A stretch of 36,881 nucleotides of DNA from Phycisphaerales bacterium (GCA_020847545.1 JADLBV010000129.1:1-36881), one strand, 5' to 3'; numbered from the stretch's first letter, positions 8,960-18,959 are shown. Made by a program: numbers and translations. Notes: generated by a model from the sequence alone, not told the origin.

Positions 8960-10936
8960 ATGAGAGCGATGAGCGGGCTGATGTTGGCGTTTTTGTTGGT
9001 GGGGTTGATGGGATGCGCCCAGACCCGTCGGGTAACGATCGCCACCCGGCCGCCGGATGCCACGCTTAAAATCGACGGTGTGCAGCGTGGCAAGGCACCG
9101 ATCACCGAGGAATTTGTCTTCAAAAACGCCGAGGATGTCCACCGAGTCGTCGCCTCGCGGCTGGGGTTTGCCGATCAGACGGTACGGCTTTTGCGTGATG
9201 ACACCCGCGACCAGCTCATGATCGAGCTGCATCCGGTCATTCGCCGGGTCAGCATTACCGTTTCGCCCGCACCGGCGATCATCAGCATCGACGGCAAGCC
9301 GATCAATACCGAACCGACCAATTTCATCGCCACCGACCTGGAATTCACGGTGGATGCCAAAAATCGCTGGACCACCCACACCGTCAGCGCCGATCGCCCC
9401 GGTTTTGCGCCGGCCGAGCAGGTGTTGTCGTATTCGGACCCGGATCCCAATTATCAGATTCTGCTCCAGCCGATGCGCAAGGATCTGTCCATCACCAGCA
9501 CCCCGGATGGCGCCCTCATCACGCTGGATGGCCATGAAGTGGGCAAAACCCCGTTAAAGCTCTCCGCCCAGCCGTTCCAGTTTGATGTTGCCAACAACGC
9601 CTATGCGAACCATGTGCTCAAGGCCACCAAGCCTGGGTATGATCCGGTTGAACAGACCCTGAGTTGGGATGAGGGGAAGAGCGACTATCACGTCGATTTT
9701 GTCCCCAAGGCCAAGACCGTCCACATCATCACCGACCCGGCCGGGGCCACCGTGACGGTGGATGGGGCCGCCATGGAACGGTCGGCCGATGGTTCATCGG
9801 CCGCCAAGTTGTCATTCCCGGCCGTGGATGACAAGGGGACGCTCAAGAGTTACACCGCCACCGTGACCAAAAAGACGGCCGATTCGGAATGGGTTCCGGC
9901 ACAATTGGCCATTGGATGGGATGAGGGAAAAAGCGATTATCGCGTGACGCTCAAGGAGATTCTGACCCGGCCGGTGGAGATGCTGGCCGCCAATCCTCAG
10001 CGAACGGACAACGGGTGGGAGATCGTGCCGGTTCGCGGCACCGTCCTGGCGATGAAGGATGTCACCGAGGGGGCGCAAAAGGTATCGCCGGTTCAACTGA
10101 CGCAGTTGCCCGCGGGGACGTTTGTGGACACGCTGGCGGTTTCGCCGGATGGGTCGAAGATTCTGTTTACCCTCCTGAGCGGAAAAAACAAGCAGGATTT
10201 GCGCTCGCAGATGCTGGCCATACATGCGGATGGATCGGGCGGGGCGGCGATGCTGACCGATGGCAAGACGCTGGATTTGACCCCATCCTTCACACCCGAT
10301 GGGTTGCAGATTGTCTTTTCATCCAACCGGGCCAGCAATCGGCCGGCCGTCTGGTCGATGGCTGCCGATGGCGCTCCGGGTGTCACCCAGTTGACCAGCG
10401 GCGACACCACCGACCTGTGGCCTTCGATTGATTCGGACCCCAAGCCGCGGCTGTTTTATCAGGCACTGGTGGATACGCGGCCCGACCCGCGGCTGTACAT
10501 GACCCAATTGGGGACCACCACCAAGACCGACCTGATTCAATCCGGCGGCGGGCAGCCCCGTGTCAATCCGCGCGGCGATGCGGTCGTCTTCACCCTCGTC
10601 AACGGCAAAACCGGAAAACGGGATTTGTATCGCATGTCCGACAAGGGAGGATTATTGGAAAATCTGACCAACACGCCGGACATTGATGAATATGACCCCG
10701 CGTGGAATAAGGATGGCACGAAGATCGCCTTCGCCAGCGATCAAGGTCGAACTGGGGATCATCCTGACAACCGCGACCTGTGGGTGATCGATCTGACCCG
10801 TCCACAACAACCCACGCAGATCACCACCAACGGAAGCTGGGATGATTGTCCCGGTTGGGATCCCAGTGGCAATGCCCTCTATTTCCGTTCCAATCGCGGC
10901 GGAAGCTGGCAGGTCTGGAAGATCGACGTACGGTAA
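8960..10936 (+). CDS. PEGA-repeat / TolB-type beta-propeller lipoprotein
   Basis: A 658-residue predicted lipoprotein. The signal sequence MRAMSGLMLAFLLVGLMGC ends in a lipobox, so it is probably anchored in the outer membrane facing the periplasm. Four PEGA-like repeats follow, each starting with a P-x-G/D-A-x-(I/L/V)-x-(I/L/V)-D-G motif (about residues 34-85, 86-155, 160-240 and 240-330). The last two share a W-D-E-G-K-S-D-Y ending. The C-terminal half holds about six PD40/TolB blades (SPDGSKILFT, TPDGLQIVFSSNRAS, NKDGTKIAFASDQG, DPSGNALYFRSNRGG). Start chosen at 8960 because AGGAG lies 7 nt upstream; the frame is open from 8891 but that part lacks sense. PEGA domains are surface or scaffold modules and TolB propellers bind envelope proteins, so a cell-envelope tethering role is likely. 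Confidence 0.85.
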   Translation: MRAMSGLMLAFLLVGLMGCAQTRRVTIATRPPDATLKIDGVQRGKAPITEEFVFKNAEDVHRVVASRLGFADQTVRLLRDDTRDQLMIELHPVIRRVSITVSPAPAIISIDGKPINTEPTNFIATDLEFTVDAKNRWTTHTVSADRPGFAPAEQVLSYSDPDPNYQILLQPMRKDLSITSTPDGALITLDGHEVGKTPLKLSAQPFQFDVANNAYANHVLKATKPGYDPVEQTLSWDEGKSDYHVDFVPKAKTVHIITDPAGATVTVDGAAMERSADGSSAAKLSFPAVDDKGTLKSYTATVTKKTADSEWVPAQLAIGWDEGKSDYRVTLKEILTRPVEMLAANPQRTDNGWEIVPVRGTVLAMKDVTEGAQKVSPVQLTQLPAGTFVDTLAVSPDGSKILFTLLSGKNKQDLRSQMLAIHADGSGGAAMLTDGKTLDLTPSFTPDGLQIVFSSNRASNRPAVWSMAADGAPGVTQLTSGDTTDLWPSIDSDPKPRLFYQALVDTRPDPRLYMTQLGTTTKTDLIQSGGGQPRVNPRGDAVVFTLVNGKTGKRDLYRMSDKGGLLENLTNTPDIDEYDPAWNKDGTKIAFASDQGRTGDHPDNRDLWVIDLTRPQQPTQITTNGSWDDCPGWDPSGNALYFRSNRGGSWQVWKIDVR

Positions 10937-10964
10937 AGGGTAAGCCGGAGCGACCGTCAGGAAG

Positions 10965-12014
10965 TCACACTTGTTCCGGAGGATTCTGCCCGGCATCCGG
11001 CGTGGGAACGTCCGCCCTCTCCTCTACCGCAGTCTGTGGGAATTCCTGCGCCGATTCGGGCAGTTTCAGGAGCGCAAAATCAATCTCGCTGTTGATCTCC
11101 GCCCCCACCAGCAGCACGACGGCATCCAGATAAAACAGCAGGAGCAATATCGCCACCCCCCCTACTGTGCCGTAGGTTTCGTTGTATTTGCCCCAGCGTT
11201 CGATGTAGTAGCGGAAGCCCATTCCAAGCACGACCCAGACCACAACGCAAAAGACCGCGCCCGGTGTGATCCATCGCCATTTGCCATGAAAACTGCGGCC
11301 GAAGTGATAGATGATCGCCAGTGCCAGGAACATCAGGATCAGGGCGATGATCCAACGCGAAAAGTCGAACGCGAAGACAATCGCCCCGTTGAAGCTGGAG
11401 ACCAGCGTCTCGATGCGCAATATTGATGTGTGGTTCAACGTCCAGTTGCGCACCAGCGTGCCGATAGGAATCAGCGCCACGACCACCAGGATCATGCTGG
11501 CGACAACGACCGTCATCAAGATGGCAATGGGGCGGGAAAAATAAAAAGGTCGCGGTTTTTTAACATCGTAACATTTGTCCAATGCCGCCATGGTGGTGGC
11601 CATGCCGCCGCTGGCGGCCCAGAGGGTGATGATCAGGCCGATGCTCAACAGCCCCTGTTGGGGGTGGTCGAGCATTCTGTTCATGCGGGGGACGACGAAA
11701 GTCTCCACCGTCTGGCGGGCGCTGAATGATGAAGATGTGGAGCGTGTCGTCGCGTCGCCGGATTCGCTGCCGGGAAGCTGGGCGATGGCGTGCTCAATCG
11801 CATGGCGGGCGCTTTGTTTGGCCTGGGCCGGCAGATAAGGGATCAACGTCAGCAGGAACAAAATAAATGGGAAAATGGCGAATAGCCACGAATAGGCCAG
11901 CGCCGACGCCCACACCAGCACATTGTCCTCCCAGACCTGCTGGTAGACACGCCACAGGAACCGAAACGGCCCCACCGTACGCCACACCGAAGGAATATCC
12001 CGCAATCGAGCCAT
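10965..12014 (-). CDS. YihY/BrkB family inner-membrane protein
   Basis: A polytopic membrane protein of about 349 residues of the YihY/virulence factor BrkB family (UPF0761, once wrongly called RNase BN). The N-terminus has the family opening DNVLVWASALAYSWLFAIFPFILFLL. About six hydrophobic segments follow. The motif LWAASGGMATTMAALDKCYDVKKPRPF matches the family S-x-G region, and GGVAILLLLFYLDAVVLLVGAEIN matches the C-terminal signature with its terminal GAE(I/L)N. The tail is a soluble, proline-rich stretch. The start is uncertain: ATG 12014 is chosen, TTG 12032 is possible. It lies 64 bp downstream of secA on the same strand and may be read from the secA transcript. The molecular function is not established. 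Confidence 0.88.
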   Translation of the reverse strand: MARLRDIPSVWRTVGPFRFLWRVYQQVWEDNVLVWASALAYSWLFAIFPFILFLLTLIPYLPAQAKQSARHAIEHAIAQLPGSESGDATTRSTSSSFSARQTVETFVVPRMNRMLDHPQQGLLSIGLIITLWAASGGMATTMAALDKCYDVKKPRPFYFSRPIAILMTVVVASMILVVVALIPIGTLVRNWTLNHTSILRIETLVSSFNGAIVFAFDFSRWIIALILMFLALAIIYHFGRSFHGKWRWITPGAVFCVVVWVVLGMGFRYYIERWGKYNETYGTVGGVAILLLLFYLDAVVLLVGAEINSEIDFALLKLPESAQEFPQTAVEERADVPTPDAGQNPPEQV

Positions 12015-12078
12015 GCGGAGATTGTGCGGCAATCACCCTGCCGATGGCAAGGTCACGGACATTGAATGTCGCCGGGCA

Positions 12079-15000
12079 TCAGGCCGCATTGACGCCGTGA
12101 CATTTTTTATATTTCTTGCCGCTGCCACAGGGGCAGGGGTCGTTTCGGCCGACTTTTGGGGCCTCGCGGATGATGGTTTTGACGGCCGCCTGAACTTGGG
12201 GCTGGTCGGCGGCATGCTGCATCTCGCCGGCCCCTTCGAGACTCTGGGCATTGGCGGAGACGTTTTCCGCCACACCATACCCGGGGCCTTCCTGATGGGT
12301 GGCGGCGGTGACGTTGTAAGCATTGCGGGCCTGGGCGGCGGCGGTGATACGGGCGCGGAAAATCAGGTCCGTCACCTTGTCGCGCACGCCCACCATCATC
12401 TGCTCGAAATAGGCGAACCCTTCGCGTTTGAACGCCACCCGCGGATCCTGTTCGGCGAACGCCTGCAGGCCGATGCCACCCTTGAGCATGTCCATCGCAT
12501 ACAGATGATCCTTCCAGGCCTGATCGAGGATTTGGATCAACACATATTGCTCCAGATCGGTTAATTCCTTGCGTAAAAAGGCACGGGCGCGGTCCAGCAG
12601 CGCGGATCGAATCTCCTTGTCCGTCCGCCCATCGCCATTGGATTTCTCCTGCGATGCGGCGTGTTTTGGCGACAAATCCTTTTCAGACAAATTCAGGGGA
12701 AATCGTTCATTGAACCGACGCAGCAGGTCGGCGCGATCGCCGTTGGATGCGGCGATCATCGCATCGATTTCCTTTTCGAGGCGCCCTTGTTTGAGAAATT
12801 CCTGCTGATATCCCACCAGTTCCTGATGGAGCTTCTGGGGGCCTTGGGACCGGATGTGATCCAGCGACAGCTCGACGCCATATTTGGCCCTCACCCACGC
12901 CCGCAGATAATCGGCGGCATAGGGATTGTCCGTGCTGTTTTCCGGCCCGCCAAAGGCGAAGACCAGCGCCTGGTCAATCGGATATTCCAATTCCCGGCGC
13001 GCATAGGACTGGCGGGCGCGATCTTCGATCAATTTGACGATGACCTCGGCCGGGTGCGCCATGCCGCGCTCGGCATCGGCCATGAATTGCTCAGGGGCCA
13101 CATCAATGGCGAATTTTTCCCGCGCCCAGCGGGCCAATTCACCCTCGGCGTACAGCGGCTCGAGATATTTCTGCAACGGCGAGCAATCCCGTTTCTCGAT
13201 CTGCTCGATGGCGGCCGAACGGAGCTTTTCCTCCAGTTCATCCGGGTCCATCTTGCGAATCTGCCCTTGGCTGAGGCTGACATGGAACCGGCTCATCGCC
13301 CACGATGACAATCCCCGCGCATCCCAACCCGATGGGTTCTCCGGGTCCTCTCCCATGAATTCGCCAAGAGTCGAGTTGATGTTCATCTCGGCCTCGGCGC
13401 GGGCCTGGTTTTTCAGATAATGCTCCAAATCCTCGATCCGCCTCAACCCGCGCAGATCCCGGGCATCGATGTTGGTCTCAAAATTGGCGCGGGTCCATTC
13501 GGAAATCACCACCGCGACAAAATCCTGCGTGATGTACTTGTCGACCGCATCCGAGATCGATTCGCCGATCATCCCCCAGATCACCTGGTCGATGTCGCGC
13601 CCCTCCAGCACCTTCTGTCGCATGCCATAAAAATTGGTGCGCTGGTGGTCCATCACCTCGTCATATTCCAACAGGTTTTTGCGCGACAGGAAGTTGCGCT
13701 CCTCCACCTTCTTTTGCGCCCGCAATATTCCCTTGCTGATGCGCTTGTCCTCGATGGCCATTCCCTCTTCCATCCCCAGCCAGCCCAGAACTTTGATCGT
13801 CCAGTCGCCGGCGAACATCTTCATCAGGTCATCCTGAAGCGAAACATAAAATCGGGATGAGCCGGGGTCGCCTTGTCGGCCACCACGGCCGCGAAGCTGG
13901 TTGTCGATTCGTCGTGCGGTGTGCCGTTCGGTGCCGATCACATGCAATCCACCGGCTTTGAAGCACTCGGGCGCCAGTTTGATATCGGTGCCGCGGCCGG
14001 CCATGTTGGTGGCGATCGTCACGTTGCCAACCGTCTCCCCATGCGGATTGGCATGTTGCTGGCCTGCATGGAGCACGATCTGCGCCTCGCGTTCATGCTG
14101 TTTGGCGTTGAGCACCTCGTGCTGGATGCCATATTTGCGCATCAGCATGTTGGAGACCATTTCGCTCTTTTCGACGCTGGTGGTTCCCACCAGTACCGGC
14201 CGGCCGGCATCGGAAAATTCCTTGATTTCGTCGATGATCGATTCCCATTTTTCGCGCTCGGTGCGATAGACGCGGTCCTCGTTGTCCTGCCGGACCATCG
14301 GACGGTTGGTCGGAATGCTGACCACTTCCAACTTGTAAATCTTGCTGAATTCCTCCGCCTCGGTCTGGGCGGTTCCGGTCATGCCGGCCAGCCCCTTGTA
14401 GAGCTTGAAGAAATTCTGCAGCGTGACGGTTGCCAGGGTTTGCGTCTCCTGCTTGATCGGCACGCGCTCCTTGGCCTCGACCGCCTGGTGCAAACCATCC
14501 GACCATTGCCGCCCGGCCATTTTTCGGCCGGTGAATTCATCGACGATGACCACTTCCATCTCGCCGCGCTGGCCGCGTTCGACGACGTAATCCTTGTCGC
14601 GTTCATACACCACATGTGCCCGCAATGATTGTTCCATCAAATGCGGCCATTCCATGTTCGTGCCGACATAAAAACTCCCCACCCCGGCCGCATCCTGCGC
14701 CGCGGCGATCCCTTCGTGGGTCAGATGAACGCTCTTGCGGTCCATCTCCACTTCGTAATGCTGCGTCAGACCCTCTTTTTTGGCCTCCGCCTCGACAAGG
14801 GCCTTTTCCGCCTCGGCCCTGCGGGAACGGGCGGCCTCGACCGCCTGCTTGTCCCCCTTGGCCTTGTCCTCATCCCCCTTGGCGGCCTTGATGGCGCGCT
14901 TGGCCGTATCCACCGCTTTTTCGGCCGCATCCCAAGGCTTGTTCAACTCGATCACCTTGCGCGCCACGGCATCGGCCGCACGGTATTTGGGCGCATCATC

Positions 15001-15897
15001 GTGCGCGCCGCCGGAAATGATCAACGGCGTCCTCGCCTCGTCGATCAAAATCGAGTCCACCTCATCCACAATCGCAAAATCCAATGGCCCCTGCACCTGC
15101 AGATCGGCCCGTTCCTTCATGTTGTCGCGCAGAAAATCAAACCCGAACTCGCTGTTCATGCCGTAGGTGATGTCGCACTCATACATCTTCTTGCGGGTTT
15201 GCCCACCCGGCTCCATCTCGGCCTGGATGTAACCCACGGTCATCCCCAGATTCTCAAACGCCGGCTTCACCCAGGTTGCATCGCGACGAACCAGATAATC
15301 GTTCACCGTCACCACATGGCAGTGCATCCCTTCCAGCACGCGCATGAAACAGGCCAGCGGGGCCACGAAAGTCTTTCCTTCGCCGGTCGCCATTTCCGCG
15401 ATTCGGCCTTCATACATCACCATGCCGCCGATCAACTGCACATCAAAGCAACGCGCCCGGAACGGCGGGCGCGATTCGGGGTACAGCTTGCGCACGGCCG
15501 TGTAAATCTCGGTCGGGATTGGCACCTGCTGCCACGACTCGCCCGTGCTGATCATCCGCTGCTGCACCTGGTCGTATGCCTGGAGCATGGCATCATCCAA
15601 CTTGTCGGGATCGAAGTTTTCCTCCGGATTGAAGATCGCGCGGATGCCGATGTGGCGATCCATCGACTCGCGAATCAGCGCGAACGCCTCGGGCAACACA
15701 TCCATCGAACGCAGCTTGCCCGCCACCAACCCCGCGCGCAGCTCCTGTGCGCGGTCGCGAAGCTCGGTGTCGCTGAGGGTCAGGGTCTTCGCCTCCATCG
15801 CGTTGACTTGTTCCACGATGCGATAGTAGCGCTTGAGCAGTCGCTCGTTGCGGCTGCCGAATACCTTTGTCAAAATTTTGCCGAAACTCACAGCCAT
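12079..15897 (-). CDS. secA: Preprotein translocase ATPase SecA
   Basis: The ATPase that drives secretory proteins through SecYEG, 1272 residues against about 900 in E. coli. Walker A is MATGEGKT (169-176); the DEAD-type box is [21 protein letters not shown]; later come [12 protein letters not shown] and [15 protein letters not shown], helicase motifs of NBD2. The C-terminal SEC-C zinc finger is [13 protein letters not shown]. Two insertions explain much of the length: about 65 residues between RESMDRHIG and CFDVQLIGG (roughly 82-147, before Walker A), and a K/A/E-rich coiled-coil-like stretch of about 60 residues after the DEAD box (near [19 protein letters not shown]). The scaffold/wing region is also long. 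It has an ATG start with AGGTG upstream. A small secreted-protein gene lies 96 bp upstream. Confidence 0.97.
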   Translation of the reverse strand: MAVSFGKILTKVFGSRNERLLKRYYRIVEQVNAMEAKTLTLSDTELRDRAQELRAGLVAGKLRSMDVLPEAFALIRESMDRHIGIRAIFNPEENFDPDKLDDAMLQAYDQVQQRMISTGESWQQVPIPTEIYTAVRKLYPESRPPFRARCFDVQLIGGMVMYEGRIAEMATGEGKTFVAPLACFMRVLEGMHCHVVTVNDYLVRRDATWVKPAFENLGMTVGYIQAEMEPGGQTRKKMYECDITYGMNSEFGFDFLRDNMKERADLQVQGPLDFAIVDEVDSILIDEARTPLIISGGAHDDAPKYRAADAVARKVIELNKPWDAAEKAVDTAKRAIKAAKGDEDKAKGDKQAVEAARSRRAEAEKALVEAEAKKEGLTQHYEVEMDRKSVHLTHEGIAAAQDAAGVGSFYVGTNMEWPHLMEQSLRAHVVYERDKDYVVERGQRGEMEVVIVDEFTGRKMAGRQWSDGLHQAVEAKERVPIKQETQTLATVTLQNFFKLYKGLAGMTGTAQTEAEEFSKIYKLEVVSIPTNRPMVRQDNEDRVYRTEREKWESIIDEIKEFSDAGRPVLVGTTSVEKSEMVSNMLMRKYGIQHEVLNAKQHEREAQIVLHAGQQHANPHGETVGNVTIATNMAGRGTDIKLAPECFKAGGLHVIGTERHTARRIDNQLRGRGGRQGDPGSSRFYVSLQDDLMKMFAGDWTIKVLGWLGMEEGMAIEDKRISKGILRAQKKVEERNFLSRKNLLEYDEVMDHQRTNFYGMRQKVLEGRDIDQVIWGMIGESISDAVDKYITQDFVAVVISEWTRANFETNIDARDLRGLRRIEDLEHYLKNQARAEAEMNINSTLGEFMGEDPENPSGWDARGLSSWAMSRFHVSLSQGQIRKMDPDELEEKLRSAAIEQIEKRDCSPLQKYLEPLYAEGELARWAREKFAIDVAPEQFMADAERGMAHPAEVIVKLIEDRARQSYARRELEYPIDQALVFAFGGPENSTDNPYAADYLRAWVRAKYGVELSLDHIRSQGPQKLHQELVGYQQEFLKQGRLEKEIDAMIAASNGDRADLLRRFNERFPLNLSEKDLSPKHAASQEKSNGDGRTDKEIRSALLDRARAFLRKELTDLEQYVLIQILDQAWKDHLYAMDMLKGGIGLQAFAEQDPRVAFKREGFAYFEQMMVGVRDKVTDLIFRARITAAAQARNAYNVTAATHQEGPGYGVAENVSANAQSLEGAGEMQHAADQPQVQAAVKTIIREAPKVGRNDPCPCGSGKKYKKCHGVNAA

Positions 15898-15993
15898 GAG
15901 AACACCTGAAATTAAAGAATCTAAAATGTGTTGAAATTACAGTTGGGAGACGATGAAACCCGCCACAGCGCGGCCGGTTTCATCTGGGAAAAA

Positions 15994-16299
15994 TCAAGCG
16001 ATGATCAAGGCGGGAGGAGGTAGTCGAAATCGAAAAGGGGTGTATTCAACGCGATGAACAATCGTTTCGGCCGGGCTGGCAATCACCATCTGGGCCGGCG
16101 AGGCAATGTGATGGCGTGGAGCGCAGGCGATTGGAGCCATTGGCGCGGCCTTGCGCAATCCCGTACCCAGACGGCCGGCAAGCTGGCGGGCCAACTGCAC
16201 AAACTGCGGCGGCATCGCCGATGCGGGCGCGCCGACGCGATCGACGCACATCGCCGTCGTCACGATCACCGCGGCCAGTAAATGCCGATATCGACGCAT
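15994..16299 (-). CDS. Small secreted protein upstream of secA
   Basis: An unrecognised protein of 101 residues. The N-terminus MRRYRHLLAAVIVTTAMCV and the following small residues ending in APASA form a typical Sec signal peptide with a cleavage site after about residue 28; the mature part is short, basic and proline-rich. The ATG at 16299 was preferred over a TTG at 16311 because it begins the signal peptide. There is no convincing Shine-Dalgarno sequence. It sits upstream of secA in the same direction, an arrangement reminiscent of the secM regulator of E. coli, but the C-terminus (RFRLPPPALIIA) shows no SecM-like arrest motif, so I do not claim that role. It may instead be spurious: several other frames are open here. 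Confidence 0.5.
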   Translation of the reverse strand: MRRYRHLLAAVIVTTAMCVDRVGAPASAMPPQFVQLARQLAGRLGTGLRKAAPMAPIACAPRHHIASPAQMVIASPAETIVHRVEYTPFRFRLPPPALIIA

Positions 16300-16361
16300 A
16301 AAAATCGCCAAATCAGGAGCAACGCCAGTTTACCCCATCATACATTGTATCAACGACGGCA

Positions 16362-16403
16362 GGCCATGGAAACAAGTCCATTCAAGACTTGGGTTCCATG
16401 GCC
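16362..16403. repeat. Long intergenic hairpin without T-run
   Basis: GGCCATGGAA (16362-16371) pairs with TTCCATGGCC (16394-16403), and CAAGTC (16373-16378) with GACTTG (16386-16391), around a 7-nt loop; one small internal bulge separates them. It lies between the tad-cluster lipoprotein (stop 16463) and the secreted-protein gene (start 16299). Neither side has a T-run. It may end the tad transcript by a factor-dependent route, protect its 3' end, or bind a protein. Confidence 0.6.
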
Positions 16404-16462
16404 CACCATGAGCCGCCCCGGCTCTCCGCTCCGGAAGACGCCGTCAACAGTCGATCTGTCAG

Positions 16463-17020
16463 CTATTTGGCGCTGGCAGAGCTGCTTGCAGCGGGGGCTG
16501 GCGTACTTGCGCCATCATCACCGGCAGGCTGAACATTGTTGCTGAGCTTGCCATCCTCGACCTTGTACAGTTGCACACCACCCAATGATGCGGGTGAATG
16601 CACATCGGGGTTTTTGCCTTCGGCCAGCTTGATCTGCTCATCGCGCAGGCCGGCATCCTTCAGATACGCCACCACGGCCGAACGGCGCTTTTCGGTGCGG
16701 GGGTCGTTCTCATCCAGGTTCACATAAACGGTCATCGGATCGCACGCATCATCATCGGCGACCATTTCATCCAGCTTGCGCGCGCCCAGTGAGCCAAGCG
16801 CGGAGCCGTTGAAATGGGCCGGATAGAGCGTGGCATCATTGCGCGCCCCGGCGGCCGTCTGGGCTTCATTGAATCGGCTGATCGACCGCACCTCATCTGG
16901 CTTGGGGAAATCCATCGACGAAGGCTCGTTGGCCTTGTTGTGGCAGCCGGCCATCAACGCCAGACCCAAAACCGCCAGGGCCGTGTTGCGAATATTGTTC
17001 ATCATCTTGCTCATATTCAT
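16463..17020 (-). CDS. tad-cluster lipoprotein, possibly CpaD-like
   Basis: A 185-residue lipoprotein: the signal NNIRNTALAVLGLALMAGC ends with a lipobox. The mature domain contains MTVYVNLDENDPRTEKRRSAVVAYLKDAGL followed by RDEQIKLAEG, the pattern R-R-x-A-V-x-x-Y-L-x-x-x-G-(I/L) found in OmpA-like and CpaD-like pilus lipoproteins. The tail is Ala/Ser-rich. The frame opens with GTG 17023; ATG 17020 is chosen. It is the last gene of the tad operon, 33 bp after tadC, so an outer-membrane role in pilus assembly (helping the secretin, as CpaD does) is likely by context. Sequence evidence for CpaD is weak; it could be an unrelated lipoprotein. Confidence 0.7.
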   Translation of the reverse strand: MNMSKMMNNIRNTALAVLGLALMAGCHNKANEPSSMDFPKPDEVRSISRFNEAQTAAGARNDATLYPAHFNGSALGSLGARKLDEMVADDDACDPMTVYVNLDENDPRTEKRRSAVVAYLKDAGLRDEQIKLAEGKNPDVHSPASLGGVQLYKVEDGKLSNNVQPAGDDGASTPAPAASSSASAK

Positions 17021-17052
17021 CACTCGCTTTCTGTTAGCATCGGTTCATTCGA

Positions 17053-17967
17053 CTACTTAAATAAGGCGCTGTTCATCAATCCGATCACGGTCGGCCCGGC
17101 CAGCACGATAAAGGTGGCCGGGAAGATGAAAAGCACCAGCGGGAAACTCAATTTGACCGAGGCCTTGGCGGCCAATTCCTCGGCGGCGTGTTGACGGTTG
17201 TTACGCAGGCTCTCGGCATGAACCCGCAGCGCCGAGGCGATGCTGGTGCCGAACCGGTCGGCCTGCACGAGCATCGCCGCCAACGACTGAAACGCCGTCG
17301 AACCGGTGCGTGAGCCAAGGTTCTTGAGTGATTCTGACCGCGAAATGCCCACGCGCGACTCCATGTGCGCGATCGCCAGTTCGCGGCTGACGCACGGATG
17401 GGCAATCTGCATCTCCTGGCCCACCCGCTGCATGGCGGCATCAATCGTCAGTCCGGCCTCGACGCAGACCACCATCAAATCCAGCGCATCGGGCAAGCCA
17501 TAGTTCATCGCCTTCTGGTTCGATTTGATGGCGAATCGCAGCCACAACTTGGGGGCCAGATAGCCAATAATCCCGCCCAGCGGCAGCGCCAGCATGGAGG
17601 TGCCCATCATCGAGTCCAGAAAATAGCCGCAACCCAGCCCCGCGATCAGACAACTGAATTTGCAGGCCGTCACCCGCTTGATCGCGGAGGGGGAATAGAT
17701 CCCCGCAAAGCCCAGATCTCGACGCAGGGCGGATTGTTTTTCCCGTGACTTGGGCATGAACGGCTTGGCGGCGGCCTGATTGAACCGCTCCAAAAACGTT
17801 ACGAACCGCCCCTTGCCCTGTTGAGCGGGGGTTTGATTCTCCTCACCCGACAGTCGTGAACGCAGCGCCCGGTCCTCGCCGCTTCGCAGCAGCACCATCG
17901 ACGCGAAGTACGCGATGATCGTCACCGCTCCGAACGTGCATCCGAGGAAAAGTAGTTTGGGATCCAT
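17053..17967 (-). CDS. tadC: Tad pilus inner-membrane protein TadC
   Basis: A T2SF-domain protein of 304 residues, a platform protein that sits with TadB in the inner membrane and is driven by the CpaF ATPase. An N-terminal membrane segment (LFLGCTFGAVTIIAYFASMVLL) is followed by a cytoplasmic linker, a transmembrane hairpin near 105-145, the T2SF helical domain (LPDALDLMVVCVEAGLTIDAAMQRV, then LVQADRFGTSIASALRVHAESLRNNRQHAAEE) and a C-terminal membrane helix. The motif pair G-L-x-x-x-x-A and D-R-F-G-x-S-I is typical of TadC. The ATG at 17967 has GGAG eight bases upstream. The start lies 29 bp after tadB, in one operon. Confidence 0.93.
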   Translation of the reverse strand: MDPKLLFLGCTFGAVTIIAYFASMVLLRSGEDRALRSRLSGEENQTPAQQGKGRFVTFLERFNQAAAKPFMPKSREKQSALRRDLGFAGIYSPSAIKRVTACKFSCLIAGLGCGYFLDSMMGTSMLALPLGGIIGYLAPKLWLRFAIKSNQKAMNYGLPDALDLMVVCVEAGLTIDAAMQRVGQEMQIAHPCVSRELAIAHMESRVGISRSESLKNLGSRTGSTAFQSLAAMLVQADRFGTSIASALRVHAESLRNNRQHAAEELAAKASVKLSFPLVLFIFPATFIVLAGPTVIGLMNSALFK

Positions 17968-17996
17968 GTCATCCGCTCCAAATCTCTGTCGTTCGT

Positions 17997-18959
17997 TTAC
18001 ACTCTTACGGTTGTGATCTTGCGGATGGCGAACAGTCCGGCCATCTGCAACCCGAAGGCGATGCCCAACAGCATCAGCCCGGTGGAGGTGTGCAGCAGCA
18101 CACTGGCGTAATCGGGGTTCATGACATACGCCACCACGAACATCACGGCCGGGAAGGCCACCAGGATATATCCCGTGAACCGCCCTTCGGCCGTCTTGGC
18201 CTTGACGTGCTGTTGCAGACGCACGCGCTGGCGGATCATGCCGCTGATGTTGTTGAGCACCTCGGACAAATCACCGCCGGTCTGGCGCTGAATCAGGACG
18301 GCCGTGACGAAAAAAGCGAAATCGGTTGAGTCGATCCGCGCGGCCATGTCGCGTAGGCAGTCTTCCAACGACTGACCCAGGCTGTGTTGGTCATAGCATC
18401 GCCCGAATTCGGTAGCGATCGGCTGGGGCAGTTCCTGGCTCATCATTTGCAGGCCGGTGCTTAAACTATGGCCGGCCTTGAGGATGCGCGACAGAAAATC
18501 CAGCGATTCGGGAATCTGCTGGGTGATCAGCTTTTGCCGCTTGTTACGCTTGTTGTTGAGCAGGAAAAACGGAACATATCCGCCGATCCCGCCCGCCAAC
18601 ACGCCCATCAGCATCGAACCGAGGATCGCCCCGACAATCAAAGCCGAAAAGATGGAGATCGTGATCGCCACGGCCAGAAACCGGGTCAACGTCATGGTCG
18701 GGTTGGCGTACAGGATGCGACGATAGAGCGCCGCCATCGGCCGCCAACGGATCAGGACGGCCGAAAATCCGGTGACATCGGTCTGCAATCGGACGGTGGA
18801 GCGCTTGTCCGGCTGGTCGACCGGCCGGGAGCCTTCGGTGCTCAGTCGGCGGACCAATTTTTTCTGTTCGCCGAAGACGCCGCCGGCAATTAATTGCCAG
18901 ACGCCCCAGACGATCAGCATGACCGTCATCGCGATCAATATGGGAAGCAGGATCATCAT
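17997..18959 (-). CDS. tadB: Tad pilus inner-membrane protein TadB
   Basis: A T2SF-domain protein of 320 residues, partner of TadC in the pilus platform. Membrane helices lie at the extreme N-terminus (MMILLPILIAMTVMLIVWGVW), in the middle (near 95-135) and at the C-terminus (SVLLHTSTGLMLLGIAFGLQMAGLFAI). The cytoplasmic T2SF core has PESLDFLSRILKAGHSLSTGLQMM and later GDLSEVLNNISGMIRQRVRLQQHVKAKTAEGR-type residues, the usual TadB motif G-D-L-x-E-x-L-x-x-x-x-x-x-I-R-x-R. The ATG at 18959 (a second follows at once) has GAGG six bases upstream. It lies 27 bp after cpaF. Confidence 0.93.
   Translation of the reverse strand: MMILLPILIAMTVMLIVWGVWQLIAGGVFGEQKKLVRRLSTEGSRPVDQPDKRSTVRLQTDVTGFSAVLIRWRPMAALYRRILYANPTMTLTRFLAVAITISIFSALIVGAILGSMLMGVLAGGIGGYVPFFLLNNKRNKRQKLITQQIPESLDFLSRILKAGHSLSTGLQMMSQELPQPIATEFGRCYDQHSLGQSLEDCLRDMAARIDSTDFAFFVTAVLIQRQTGGDLSEVLNNISGMIRQRVRLQQHVKAKTAEGRFTGYILVAFPAVMFVVAYVMNPDYASVLLHTSTGLMLLGIAFGLQMAGLFAIRKITTVRV

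Noticed and set aside
14629-15909. 426-codon plus-strand ORF opposite secA
   Set aside because: Antisense shadow rich in His, Arg and Leu; secA on the other strand has all its motifs.
15994-16299. SecM-like secretion monitor upstream of secA
   Set aside because: The position and signal peptide fit, but the C-terminus has no recognisable arrest motif and the gap shows no clear hairpin hiding the secA ribosome site.
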